Below, in pieces: positions 42,858 through 51,725 of a DNA stretch of 64,000 nucleotides (the stretch's first letter is position 1; every line of letters starts with the position of its first letter). The notes beneath the pieces are model-generated. The model saw nothing but the letters and a program-made list of their open reading frames with translations. It ran no database searches and was not told the DNA's origin. The translations under genes and the position numbers were made by a program. Origin of the DNA: UBA4575 sp002386945 (GTDB taxonomy: Bacteria > Pseudomonadota > Gammaproteobacteria > UBA4575); assembly GCA_943789445.1 (NCBI GenBank), contig CALSUC010000001.1, forward strand, positions 186,001 through 250,000. The letters are read 5' to 3'.

Positions 42858-43238
42858 ATGTCTAGAACAATCATCACTACTGATAAAGCGCCACAAGCAA
42901 TTGGCACCTACTCACAGGCAGTCAAAGTAAATCAAACGGTGTATATGTCAGGCCAAATTCCCTTGGTACCAGAAACTATGGAATTGGTAGAAGGTGATAT
43001 CGCAGTACAGATTCGTAGGGTGTTTGATAATCTTGTAGCTGTAGCTGGTGCTGCTGGTGGCAGTCTGCAGGATGTCGCTAAATTGAATGTCTTTCTAACT
43101 GACCTTAGCCACTTTCCAACAGTCAATGAAATCATGGCTGAGTATTTTCAACAGCCTTATCCTGCGCGTGCTGCGATTGGTGTAGCGGCATTGCCTAAAG
43201 GCGCAGGCGTTGAAATGGATGCAATTTTAGAGCTGTAA
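42858..43238 (+). CDS. ridA: 2-iminobutanoate/2-iminopropanoate deaminase RidA
   Basis: A 126-residue YjgF/YER057c/UK114 family enzyme that hydrolyses reactive enamine/imine intermediates from PLP enzymes. Visible: TDKAPQAIGTYSQAVKV, VYMSGQIPLVP, the catalytic-Arg region YPARAAIGVAALPKGAGVEMDAI. GGAG lies 8 nt before ATG 42858. Between spoT and recG, the conserved site. Confidence 0.98.
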   Translation: MSRTIITTDKAPQAIGTYSQAVKVNQTVYMSGQIPLVPETMELVEGDIAVQIRRVFDNLVAVAGAAGGSLQDVAKLNVFLTDLSHFPTVNEIMAEYFQQPYPARAAIGVAALPKGAGVEMDAILEL

Positions 43239-43245
43239 GTATTTC

Positions 43246-45309
43246 GTGATAGCGTTATCAGATTTGCCAAGAGTCACTGAGAAAAGCCTAGAGTTATTGG
43301 CCAAGCTCAACATCAATACGGTCCTTGATCTGCTATTTTATCTGCCACTACGCTATCAAGATAGAACTAAGATTAATCGTATTGCACAGCTACAGGCGCC
43401 CTGTGATGCGCAGATCATTGCGCGTGTAGTCTCAGCTAGAGTCGTGTTTGGTCGGCGTCGAATGTTGACGGTATCACTGCGTGATGACAGTGGTGAATTA
43501 CAGCTGCGTTTTTTCTACTTTAATAAAAGTCAGGTAGAAGCCTTTAGTGAAGGTCGAAGAGTGCTTTGTTCTGGTGAGGCCAGACTGGTTGCACGCAAAC
43601 TAGAAATGGTACACCCGCAATACAGGGTGTTAGCAGAAGATGAAGAAGTCATCTTGCAGCAACACTTAGAGCCCATCTATCAGTTAACCAAAGGCTTGCA
43701 GCAGCGCCGACTACAATCGATGATTCAGTCTGCCTTAAGCTGGGCGCAAAAAAACCCTGAACACTTTGTAGATCTACTACAAGAATATGCTGCTGACCGC
43801 AGTCCGACACTGATCAATGATCTATTAAGTTTGCATCAGCCGAGTGATAGCCATGAGTCGGAGCTCTTATTAAATAAACAACACCCAGCCCAGCGACGGT
43901 TAATCTTTGATGAATTGGTAGCACATCATTTGGCCTTTTTGCAGATACGTGAAACAGCACATAAGCGCAAAGCCAATCCAGTGCAGACTGATGGCCGGCT
44001 AGCACAAGAATTTGAACGCAATCTGGAATATGAACTGACCGATGCGCAACAGTGTGTGTTAGCAGAGATACGTCAAGACCTAACGGCGAGCACGCCGATG
44101 ATGCGACTACTGCAGGGTGATGTCGGCAGTGGTAAGACGGTTGTTGCCTTGCTGAGTAGTCTTGAGGCTGCTGAAAAAGGTTATCAAACGGCGTTAATGG
44201 CACCTACTGAATTACTTGCAGAACAACACTACCGTTATTTTAGTGAGGAGTTATTACCGCTAGGGATACAGGTGGTTTGGCTCACCTCTAGCCTCAAGCG
44301 TAAGCAGCGTAATGAAACACTAGAATTGATCGCTTCAGGAACAGCGCAGATCGTTGTCGGGACTCATGCCTTGTTTCAAGACGAGGTCCAGTTCCAACAT
44401 CTAGCCCTATGTATTACCGATGAGCAGCATCGCTTTGGTGTGCATCAACGTATGACCTTGAGTGAGAAGGGATTGTTAGACCAATGTCATCCACATCAAT
44501 TGGTCATGACAGCAACGCCCATCCCTAGAACCCTGGCGATGAGTATGTACGCGCATTTAGATCACTCGATTATTGATCAAATGCCACCGGGCCGTCAGCC
44601 GATTAAAACCGTTGCGATAGCAGACAGTCGACGTGCTGAAGTGATTGAACGTATTCGGCAAGCCTGTGCTGCTGGTGCGCAGGTCTATTGGGTTTGTAGT
44701 TTGATTGAGGAGTCTGAGACATTACGTTGCCAAACAGCGACAGAGACTTACGATAATCTTTGCCAACAACTGCATGGCTTTACGGTTGGTTTAGTCCACG
44801 GCAGATTACCATCACAAGAAAAGAATCAGACCATGCAGGACTTCGCACAGCAGAAGGTGCAGGTGCTAGTAGCAACCACGGTTATCGAAGTGGGCGTTAA
44901 CGTCCCTAATGCGACACTGATGGTGATCGAGAATGCCGAACGCTTTGGATTGGCGCAGTTGCATCAATTGCGTGGTCGAGTGGGACGAGGGCGACAGCAG
45001 AGTAGCTGTGTCTTAATGTATAGCAGCCCCTTAGGCGATTATGCAAAAAAGCGTATCGATGCCTTACGGAAATCTACTGATGGCTTTAAGTTGGCGGCAA
45101 TCGATCTGGAGTTGCGTGGCCCAGGCGAAGTCTTAGGGACTAAGCAGTCTGGCGATGTGAGATTACGTATGGCCGACCTGGTGAGAGATGCCAATCTATT
45201 GCCAGAGGTACAGCGCTGCGCACAATGGCTGATGCGTGAACATCCTGAACGTATCCCTTTACTAGCTCAGCGCTGGCTGGGTAAGGCGGCAGACTATGCG
45301 CGAGCCTAA
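43246..45309 (+). CDS. recG: ATP-dependent DNA helicase RecG
   Basis: Superfamily 2 helicase that remodels stalled forks and Holliday junctions. It has 687 residues from GTG 43246, 7 bp after ridA. The N-terminal wedge/OB domain (about 55-150), Walker A GDVGSGKTVVALL (about 289-301), the DEQH box ITDEQHRFG, motif III TATPIPRT, and C-terminal VHGRLPSQEKNQTM, ATTVIEVGVNVPNA and LRGRVGRGRQQS are all present. Confidence 0.97.
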   Translation: MIALSDLPRVTEKSLELLAKLNINTVLDLLFYLPLRYQDRTKINRIAQLQAPCDAQIIARVVSARVVFGRRRMLTVSLRDDSGELQLRFFYFNKSQVEAFSEGRRVLCSGEARLVARKLEMVHPQYRVLAEDEEVILQQHLEPIYQLTKGLQQRRLQSMIQSALSWAQKNPEHFVDLLQEYAADRSPTLINDLLSLHQPSDSHESELLLNKQHPAQRRLIFDELVAHHLAFLQIRETAHKRKANPVQTDGRLAQEFERNLEYELTDAQQCVLAEIRQDLTASTPMMRLLQGDVGSGKTVVALLSSLEAAEKGYQTALMAPTELLAEQHYRYFSEELLPLGIQVVWLTSSLKRKQRNETLELIASGTAQIVVGTHALFQDEVQFQHLALCITDEQHRFGVHQRMTLSEKGLLDQCHPHQLVMTATPIPRTLAMSMYAHLDHSIIDQMPPGRQPIKTVAIADSRRAEVIERIRQACAAGAQVYWVCSLIEESETLRCQTATETYDNLCQQLHGFTVGLVHGRLPSQEKNQTMQDFAQQKVQVLVATTVIEVGVNVPNATLMVIENAERFGLAQLHQLRGRVGRGRQQSSCVLMYSSPLGDYAKKRIDALRKSTDGFKLAAIDLELRGPGEVLGTKQSGDVRLRMADLVRDANLLPEVQRCAQWLMREHPERIPLLAQRWLGKAADYARA

Positions 45310-45362
45310 TCTTGTCACCTAAAAGAAAGTGTTCTTAAGCCAGCTATATCCAAACTAAGTGT

Positions 45363-45650
45363 CTAGCCTAGTGCAGCAATCACCATGATGCCAAACAAAA
45401 TCGAGATGAGTCCGAAGCCTAGCACTAGGTTGCCCTTAGCTAATAGCGAGTCTCGAGACTGCATCACATTAATTATGGCGAGCAGAGTGCCTGGGAGGGC
45501 TAAACCAATAGCGCTCCAGTAGAGCGTTTGACGACAATCTGTTTGACAGCTCATGCTGCTATCGAAGTTGCCAGCAAATAAGTTGTTAGCAAGGAACAGG
45601 GTAACTGCCCATGCGGCTAATACTAAAACACTAGAAAGAACGTTTTTCAT
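45363..45650 (-). CDS. Small three-span membrane protein of unknown function
   Basis: A 95-residue protein with three hydrophobic segments: about 5-26 (which could act as a signal anchor), 44-62 and 74-94. Between the first two is a short probably extracytoplasmic loop with two cysteines (SCQTDCRQ), possibly a disulfide. I do not recognise the family. It starts 6 bp after the BASS-transporter gene and is surely in its operon; it converges with recG. Confidence 0.75.
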   Translation of the reverse strand: MKNVLSSVLVLAAWAVTLFLANNLFAGNFDSSMSCQTDCRQTLYWSAIGLALPGTLLAIINVMQSRDSLLAKGNLVLGFGLISILFGIMVIAALG

Positions 45651-45656
45651 TTAGTC

Positions 45657-46574
45657 TCATCTTTGCTTAGCCGATTCCCTGCGAGCCCAATATGTGGCTA
45701 GCACTGATCCGCTTAGGTTATGAATGATGGAAAACAGTACCGCAGGTACAGCAACCATTCCACCGAAGAATTTTACTGCCAGTACAGCCGCCAGTCCAGA
45801 ATTTTGCATGCCTGTTTCAAAAGCCAAAGTGCGTGCAATGCGATGATCTCTAGTCAGTAGTAAACCGAGTATAAAGCCTAGGCTTAATCCCAGCAGATTG
45901 TGGCATAGTACAAGCCCAAGGAGTAACCCACTTATCTGCCCTAGGCGGTCATGATTAAGCGCCACGATAATGGCAATAATGATCGCAATCAAGACCGTCG
46001 AAAGACCGGCTGAAATACGTTGGAACGGCTCTAGAATGCGTCCTAAGAGATGATTAAGCAGTAGGCCGATCAAGACTGGGGCGATCACGATCTTGAGAAT
46101 GTTACTAGCAAGGGCCAGTGCTGGCACCAAAATGATCTGGTCAAGATAGAAGGCCGCTAGCAGAGGTGTTAAAACAACCGATAACAGGGTCGAGATGGCG
46201 GTCAGGCTAATCGATAGGGCGACATCACCACGGGCTAAAAAGCACATCAGGTTAGATGCTGTACCGCCAGCCACACAGCCTACTAGGATGAGGCCAGAGG
46301 AAAAGGCTAAGCCGAGCTCAAACCAACTAGATAACTGCCAAGCAATGAATGGCATCAAGCCAAATTGTAAAATCATTCCAAGCAACAAGACACGCCCATT
46401 CTGTAGCACCCGGCTGAAATCAGCGATACGTAAGCTACTGCCCATGCAAAACATGATCGCCGCTAAGAGCCAGCTAATATAGCCTTGGTATGGCACTAAA
46501 TAGTGGGGTTGCCAGAGGCCTATGGCGCTGGCAATCAGTAGTAGAGGTACCAGCAAAAACGTACTAGTAAACAT
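45657..46574 (-). CDS. Bile acid:sodium symporter (BASS) family transporter
   Basis: A 305-residue integral membrane protein with about 10 hydrophobic segments. The family's crossover helices are represented by GCVAGGTASNLMCFLARGDVALS and ETGMQNSGLAAVLAVKFFG, in the positions of the Na+-binding motifs. Bacterial members carry organic anions such as pantoate/ketopantoate or 2-keto acids; the substrate here is unknown. It is between a Rieske ferredoxin gene (14-bp gap) and a small membrane-protein gene (6-bp gap). Confidence 0.88.
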   Translation of the reverse strand: MFTSTFLLVPLLLIASAIGLWQPHYLVPYQGYISWLLAAIMFCMGSSLRIADFSRVLQNGRVLLLGMILQFGLMPFIAWQLSSWFELGLAFSSGLILVGCVAGGTASNLMCFLARGDVALSISLTAISTLLSVVLTPLLAAFYLDQIILVPALALASNILKIVIAPVLIGLLLNHLLGRILEPFQRISAGLSTVLIAIIIAIIVALNHDRLGQISGLLLGLVLCHNLLGLSLGFILGLLLTRDHRIARTLAFETGMQNSGLAAVLAVKFFGGMVAVPAVLFSIIHNLSGSVLATYWARRESAKQR

Positions 46575-46588
46575 AGTGCATAACCGAA

Positions 46589-46930
46589 CTAAGACAGCTT
46601 AATCAATAGATCATCAGCTACGATCTGCAGGCTCACTGCCTGCAGTTTTTCACCAAGGCATGGTCCATACACACAATTACCTTCGGTTAAAGTAAACAAT
46701 GCACCATGGTTTGTGCACTGTAGATATTTTTCGCTGTGATCTAGAAATTGGTGTTCATTCCAATTCAAAGGCATTTGATTGTGTGGGCATTGGTTCTCGT
46801 AGGCATAGACCTGGCCATCGTGGTAGAGGGCAAAGAGATGGCGCTCACCTGCATCCGTCGATACAAGGTATTCAAGTGTTTTGGCTTTGCGTAACTCCTG
46901 TAAGGAGCCAATACAATAATCTGGCATCAT
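46589..46930 (-). CDS. Rieske [2Fe-2S] ferredoxin-like protein
   Basis: A 113-residue soluble protein, a single Rieske domain. The cluster ligands are in CPHNQMPLNW (Cys-X-His) and CTNHGALFTLTEG (Cys-X2-His). The second loop GPCLGEKLQAV has an extra Cys. No oxygenase or reductase genes lie nearby, so its partner is unknown. It heads a three-gene operon with a BASS transporter. Double ATG at 46930/46927; either may be used. Confidence 0.9.
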   Translation of the reverse strand: MMPDYCIGSLQELRKAKTLEYLVSTDAGERHLFALYHDGQVYAYENQCPHNQMPLNWNEHQFLDHSEKYLQCTNHGALFTLTEGNCVYGPCLGEKLQAVSLQIVADDLLIKLS

Positions 46931-47123
46931 AGGTCCGATATTTCATGTTCTGAAATAGCACCATACGCATTCTATAGAGCCTTTCAATCCCTAGCTGAAA
47001 AAAATAATAAGTGTAAGGTACTATGTGTTTTATTGTGGTGCTATTAAATGATTACAATAAAAATATTAAACTAATATGGCTTAAGCATTGGGAACACAAT
47101 GGGGCCAATTTCTGGAGGGTAGA

Positions 47124-47495
47124 ATGGAACAAAAAATAAAGCTATTGAAAATAGCATTGGTATTAATTGGCATTACCTTTATTGCTGGTGTGCCTTTATT
47201 GATGAATTTCTTTTGGGTATCTGGTTGGAGTTGGACGCCATCGCAACACGAGTATGAGCAAATGATCATGGGCATTTATGCAACGCTAGGTTTGTTCTTG
47301 ATCTTGGCGGCTAAAGACCCTATGCAACATGCGAGCCTGATTTGGTTCACCGTTTGGTCTAGTGTTGTTCATGGTGGCATTATGTTGGTGCAGGCGCTGG
47401 TCGATGAGACTGAGCATGCTCACTTAATGGGTGATGTGCCAGCCTTGTTCATTGTTGCTCTAGTACTTGCTTACTTGATGCCAAAAAAAGCGTAA
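47124..47495 (+). CDS. Four-span membrane protein (DUF6632-like)
   Basis: A 123-residue protein starting at ATG 47124 with GGAGG just upstream (47114-47118). Four hydrophobic segments are seen. The sequence MIMGIYATLGLFLILAAKDP, SLIWFTVWSSVVHGGIM and a GDVPALF stretch resembles the DUF6632 group as I remember it. The His/Glu-rich loop ETEHAHLM is notable. Function unknown. It stands alone, ended by a bidirectional terminator. Confidence 0.75.
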   Translation: MEQKIKLLKIALVLIGITFIAGVPLLMNFFWVSGWSWTPSQHEYEQMIMGIYATLGLFLILAAKDPMQHASLIWFTVWSSVVHGGIMLVQALVDETEHAHLMGDVPALFIVALVLAYLMPKKA

Positions 47496-47518
47496 GCCTA
47501 AATTTTCATCAGCAACAT

Positions 47519-47549
47519 AAAAAACGGGGCGCTTATAGCGCCCCGTTTT
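47519..47549. terminator. Bidirectional rho-independent terminator
   Basis: CGGGGCGC-TTATA-GCGCCCCG stem with A-run before and TTTT after, between two convergent genes. Confidence 0.93.
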
Positions 47550-47571
47550 CGTTGTATCATTAACAATAAGC

Positions 47572-48069
47572 TTAGTTAGTTAAGCTGCCAGCAACCTTCT
47601 CTGAGATCAGCCCTAATACTGCACCCACTGCCATAGACAGTGCCATAGGGAGTAACAGGCCATTACCGGTTAGAGTGAAAACGCCAGCATCTGCAGTGGT
47701 CATTAAACCAAAGGCAGCACCTGCGGCATAACCGTATACGCCAGCAGGAATTGCTGACAACATGCCGACGTTGGCACCTAGGATCAAAATCAGCACGGTC
47801 ACACCTACGACAACCGATGCGCCGACTACGCCGCCACCGACACTGCCGATTAAGGTTAGGGCAACAGTTGCCATAATTAATCCCCAGATGTTTCCAATGA
47901 GGCCAGATTTCAAACCATCCATTCCACCACCACAATGGTAGAAGCAGGCCCAAGCAATAAAGATTGCCCAGATTTGAAGGTTGAGAGTTCCTGTTGTGCT
48001 AAGGGCAACCCATGTTGCTATGCCACCCATAATACCGATTACTACTGCAAGGCTATTTACCAAGTTCAT
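47572..48069 (-). CDS. DUF1097 family membrane protein
   Basis: A 165-residue protein with about five to six hydrophobic segments, similar to E. coli YcdZ-type DUF1097 proteins: SLAVVIGIMGGIATWVAL at the start, IAWACFYHCGGGMDGLKSG (family FACPxGG-like segment), and ALSMAVGAVLGLISEKV at the end. GGAG lies ahead of ATG 48069. The function of the family is not established. Confidence 0.8.
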   Translation of the reverse strand: MNLVNSLAVVIGIMGGIATWVALSTTGTLNLQIWAIFIAWACFYHCGGGMDGLKSGLIGNIWGLIMATVALTLIGSVGGGVVGASVVVGVTVLILILGANVGMLSAIPAGVYGYAAGAAFGLMTTADAGVFTLTGNGLLLPMALSMAVGAVLGLISEKVAGSLTN

Positions 48070-48271
48070 AAGCGTATCTCCAACTGTAGATTAATTTTTT
48101 TATAATTAAATTATAGATCAATAAATGCATTTATTAATCACATAATTAGTGTAACGCATGATTGAGGGTCTGGGGATAAAAATTTTAAAAACTTGCTATA
48201 AATCCATTTTTATTTAGAGTCTCGCGAAGAGCGGTTTTCTTGAATAAGACGTTAGAACGATCTACCTGGCT

Positions 48272-48301
48272 GGGATTTCAAAAAAATGACGCAGAAATCC
48301 C
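48272..48301 (-). terminator. Stem-loop after the antiporter operon
   Basis: GGGATTTC (48272-48279) and GAAATCCC (48294-48301), 8-bp stem with a 14-nt loop, 36 bp beyond the last antiporter gene. No T-run follows the stem, so it is only a weak terminator candidate. 48070-48271 shows AT-rich sequence and no gene. Confidence 0.4.
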
Positions 48302-48336
48302 TGGCGGCTAGCCATGATTGAATGTTTTAGAGTGAT

Positions 48337-50031
48337 CTATAGGTAATAAAAAAGCAGGGTACAGCTCAATAAAATAGAGACAATGAGTACCATGCTGCTG
48401 ACGGTAATGCCACGTGCTAATTGACTGCGAGGCCCATTGCTCTGGTAGGCCATATCAACCAGCTTACGAGCCGTCTGCGAGCGCAGCTTCTGCCAGCCAG
48501 TGCTGCTGTTGTTAAAAGCTTTCAAGCCTACGCTTGCGAGGCTGCGTAAGGGCTTGCGATAGAACCAGTCGCTGTCTAGATTGAGGGCACGAATTTCTGC
48601 TGGATACCAACCATTCACATAAAGTAATACAAAGCCTAAGCCAGCAAAGAACAACAGCTGAAGCTGGGTAATGGTGTGATCCCAAGTGTAGGGATGAAAC
48701 TCCATGCTATTCGGTAGCAAGGCATAGAGTAGATCGGGTGCAACACCGATACCGATGCAAGCCGCCGCCGTAATACCCATTGCCAGTAACATGTTTTTTG
48801 GCGCTTCCTTGCAACGTAGGCCTTGATCATGCGCGAAGAAACTAAAGAATGGTACCTTGATGCCGGAATGACCCAACACACCGGCCGATGCAAATAGCAG
48901 GACTAGCCAGAGCAGCCAGTAACCCTCTTCTGCGACCGCGAATAAAATAATACCTTTGGAAACGAAACCACTGAATAAAGGTACGGCAGAAATTGATGCA
49001 GCCCCAATAATGCAAAAGGCCGCCGTCCACGGCATGGACTTGGCTAAACCACCGAGCTCACTGGCCTTGGTTGTACCGATACGATGTAGCACTGCACCCA
49101 TACTCATAAAGAGTAGCGCCTTATAGAGAATGCAACAGAAGGCATGAGCAGCTGTACCATTCAGTGCCAGTGGTGTGCCAATACCAATACCTACCACCAT
49201 AAAACCAAGCTGATTATTTAGGCTATAGGACAGTACCCGTCTAAGGTCATTTTCTATCACCGCAAAAAAGATTGGGAAGGCCGTCATTACGGCGCCGATC
49301 CAGAGCAGGTATTCAGTGCCTGCAAAGGCGCGCGCTAAACAATAAACCGCTAGCTTAGTAGTGAAGGCAGAAAGCGCCACCGTGCCGCTAGCGCTGGCAT
49401 GAGGGTAGGCATCTTGTAACCAGTTATGCAGTAGAGGGAATGCGCATTTGATACCAAAGGCAAAAAAGATCAACCAATGCGCAAGGCTATCTAGGGCAAA
49501 GGCAGTGAATAATAAGGATTGCGTATCTTGGAAATGCAGCAAGGTGCCGAGTAGTAGTAATAAGCCAGATAGCACCTGGATAAATAGATAACGCATCCCA
49601 GCACTACGCGAATAGCGTGAGCGATTTGCCCAGATAATCAGCGTCGATGATAAGGCGCTAATCTCCCAGCAGATAAACAGTGTTAATAAATCCCCCGCCA
49701 TCACCGTTGCAATGGCAGAGCCGGCATAAAGTGGAATACTTATTTGTTCTAGACGGTTGTTGCCATGCCATGAGTAGATCGCGACCAATACCGCAGCAAT
49801 GAGAAAGATTAGGCTAAAGATCCAACTCAGGCCATCTATAAAAATAGGACGTAGCTCGTAAGCAAATAAAGAATAGTTAAGGCTGAACTCGCGTGGCAAC
49901 TGTAAAAAAACAATTAAAGCGAGCACTGGTAAAACCACCGCAGCTGATGCGCGCAGTCGATCCGATAAGAGTCCTAAGAGGGGAGCGCCCAGCATTAGGA
50001 TCAGTCCTGGATGTTGTAGTAACTCAGTCAT
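48337..50031 (-). CDS. Mrp/Mbh-type antiporter subunit D-like (third copy)
   Basis: A 564-residue integral membrane protein of the NuoL/M/N-MrpA/D family, starting at ATG 50031 (8-nt overlap with the gene before; the frame extends to 50076). Proton-path residues are retained: Glu in LLTLFICWEISALSS, Lys in FGIKCAFPLLHNWL and Lys in TTKLAVYCLAR. About 14 core helices are followed by an amphipathic, charged segment (from about 480) and a last helix. Last gene of the operon; third antiporter-like subunit, where canonical Mrp systems have two. Confidence 0.9.
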   Translation of the reverse strand: MTELLQHPGLILMLGAPLLGLLSDRLRASAAVVLPVLALIVFLQLPREFSLNYSLFAYELRPIFIDGLSWIFSLIFLIAAVLVAIYSWHGNNRLEQISIPLYAGSAIATVMAGDLLTLFICWEISALSSTLIIWANRSRYSRSAGMRYLFIQVLSGLLLLLGTLLHFQDTQSLLFTAFALDSLAHWLIFFAFGIKCAFPLLHNWLQDAYPHASASGTVALSAFTTKLAVYCLARAFAGTEYLLWIGAVMTAFPIFFAVIENDLRRVLSYSLNNQLGFMVVGIGIGTPLALNGTAAHAFCCILYKALLFMSMGAVLHRIGTTKASELGGLAKSMPWTAAFCIIGAASISAVPLFSGFVSKGIILFAVAEEGYWLLWLVLLFASAGVLGHSGIKVPFFSFFAHDQGLRCKEAPKNMLLAMGITAAACIGIGVAPDLLYALLPNSMEFHPYTWDHTITQLQLLFFAGLGFVLLYVNGWYPAEIRALNLDSDWFYRKPLRSLASVGLKAFNNSSTGWQKLRSQTARKLVDMAYQSNGPRSQLARGITVSSMVLIVSILLSCTLLFYYL

Positions 50032-50248
50032 AATAATCTTCAGAGCGTTGTAGCCATTTACGCAACTGCGTTGCACTTAAGACAATGAATAAGTATGCCA
50101 AGAGGCCAAAGCCGGCATAGAAGCCAAACCAAAGTTCAAAATCAAAATGTCCATGTCGATGGTAAAAGAATTCGACTAGCAATAAAGCCGCACAAATAAT
50201 ATAGAGACCAATAATGAGGGTCTTCACTGATTTTGATTTTGCTGGCAT
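50024..50248 (-). CDS. Small two-span protein of the antiporter operon
   Basis: A 74-residue protein with two hydrophobic segments (about 9-27 and 38-58), the His-rich linker FFYHRHGHFDFE and a C-terminus RSEDYYD. I recall similar EDYYD-ending small proteins in related antiporter operons but cannot name a family. It sits between the two non-canonical D-like subunits and overlaps the next gene by 8 nt, so it is probably a structural subunit. Confidence 0.8.
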   Translation of the reverse strand: MPAKSKSVKTLIIGLYIICAALLLVEFFYHRHGHFDFELWFGFYAGFGLLAYLFIVLSATQLRKWLQRSEDYYD

Positions 50249-50264
50249 GAGTCAGTCTCTCCCG

Positions 50265-51719
50265 CTAATTAAATAGGGGCTGTAAAAATAGATGAAGTTC
50301 TTGCAGTAAAAAGAACAGCACAAAACACGATACGGCGGTGATGCTTAACGGTAACAGGCACATCCAAGGTGCCTCCTGTATGCCTGAAATATTGTCTTTA
50401 GCAGGCGCAAAAAAGCCGCGCGTCACTACCGGTAGCAAATAGGCCATATTCAATAAGGTACTAATAATAAAGGCGATCGCAACCCAAAAATACTCAGCCT
50501 GTAAGGCGCCGTCGAGTAAAAACCATTTACTCCAAGACCCTGCCATCGGCGGTAGACCAATAATACTCAGTGCGGCTATTGTGTAAGCAATAAACGTAAT
50601 CGGCATCGCTTTGGCTAGGCCATCAAGCTCACTGACCTTAGTCTTTTTTGCTGCAGTATAAATAGCGCCTGCACAAAAAAATAAAGTGATCTTGCCAACG
50701 GCATGCGTAGCCATATGCATGCTTGCGCCAGCGATGCTGCTGGCAGTCGCGAGGGCTGCGCCCAAGACAATATAAGAAAGCTGGCTGACGGTTGAATAGG
50801 CTAGGCGGGCCTTTAAATTATCCTGTGTCAGTGCGACTAATGAGGCCAACAGCATGGTCGCTGTCGCCACCCAAATAATAAGTGTACTGGCACCACTGCT
50901 GCTGAGTAGATCAATGCCAAAGACATAGACAGTGATCTTAAGCACACAGAAAACTCCCGCCTTCACCACTGCCACCGCATGCAACAAGGCACTGACTGGT
51001 GTTGGTGCGACCATGGCAGAAGGTAGCCAACGATGGAAAGGCATCAAGCCAGCCTTACCGACACCGAAGGCGAATAGGGTATAGAGAACGATCAAGGCCT
51101 CTTTTGGCATCTGTTCCTGTAAGAAGCCATCGCGCACAAAATCAAGCTCGCTAGTACTTCCCCAGACCCACAGGATAGCGATTAAAAAGAAACCGATAGA
51201 AGTGCTTAAGAGTAAGCCTAGATAGGCCCTGCCACCATTACGGGCTGCTTCATTGCCTTTATGTGTGACCAATGGGTAGGTGCTGAAGCTTAAGATCTCA
51301 TAAAAGATAAACAGGGTCAGCAGATTGGCCGCAAAGGCAATGCCCATAACGGCAAAAATGGCGATACAAAAACAAAAATAAAAGCGCGCTAAATGTTTTT
51401 CATTATTGGCATTCATATAGCCAATCGCGTACAGCGTCGTGACTAAAAACAAGCTAGAGGCGATACCGGAAAAGAGTAGGCCTAAAGGCTCTAAATGAAA
51501 TGCCAATGGAATCGAGTCAATCAGTGAAAACGGGCTGATGTTAGTAAAATATGCCGCCTGACCCAAATCAAATAGGCGTAGGGTATTCCACAGTAGTACA
51601 GCAGCGGTGCCGATAAAGACTAATTCAAAGGCGCGTCGATGCTGGTGTAATAAAGCGATCAGGCAGGCGCCGATGACAGGGATGGCAAAATTCAGATAGA
51701 GGCTATTGGCTAACATCAT
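50265..51719 (-). CDS. Mrp/Mbh-type antiporter subunit, MrpA/NuoL-like (second copy)
   Basis: A 484-residue membrane protein with about 14 helices. LYAIGYMN and the block GKAGLMPFHRWLPSAMVAPTPVSALLHA (in two stretches) resemble NuoL/MrpA N-terminal halves. Key residues are Glu in LLTLFIFYEILS, Lys in GVGKAGLMPFH and Lys in VAVVKAGVF. It lacks the MrpA C-terminal extension, which is a separate gene (53958-54506). Seven bp after the first D subunit. Confidence 0.9.
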   Translation of the reverse strand: MMLANSLYLNFAIPVIGACLIALLHQHRRAFELVFIGTAAVLLWNTLRLFDLGQAAYFTNISPFSLIDSIPLAFHLEPLGLLFSGIASSLFLVTTLYAIGYMNANNEKHLARFYFCFCIAIFAVMGIAFAANLLTLFIFYEILSFSTYPLVTHKGNEAARNGGRAYLGLLLSTSIGFFLIAILWVWGSTSELDFVRDGFLQEQMPKEALIVLYTLFAFGVGKAGLMPFHRWLPSAMVAPTPVSALLHAVAVVKAGVFCVLKITVYVFGIDLLSSSGASTLIIWVATATMLLASLVALTQDNLKARLAYSTVSQLSYIVLGAALATASSIAGASMHMATHAVGKITLFFCAGAIYTAAKKTKVSELDGLAKAMPITFIAYTIAALSIIGLPPMAGSWSKWFLLDGALQAEYFWVAIAFIISTLLNMAYLLPVVTRGFFAPAKDNISGIQEAPWMCLLPLSITAVSCFVLFFLLQELHLFLQPLFN

Positions 51720-51725
51720 GGCGTA

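Noticed and set aside
43814..44203. 129-codon minus-strand frame
   Set aside because: Antisense shadow of recG.
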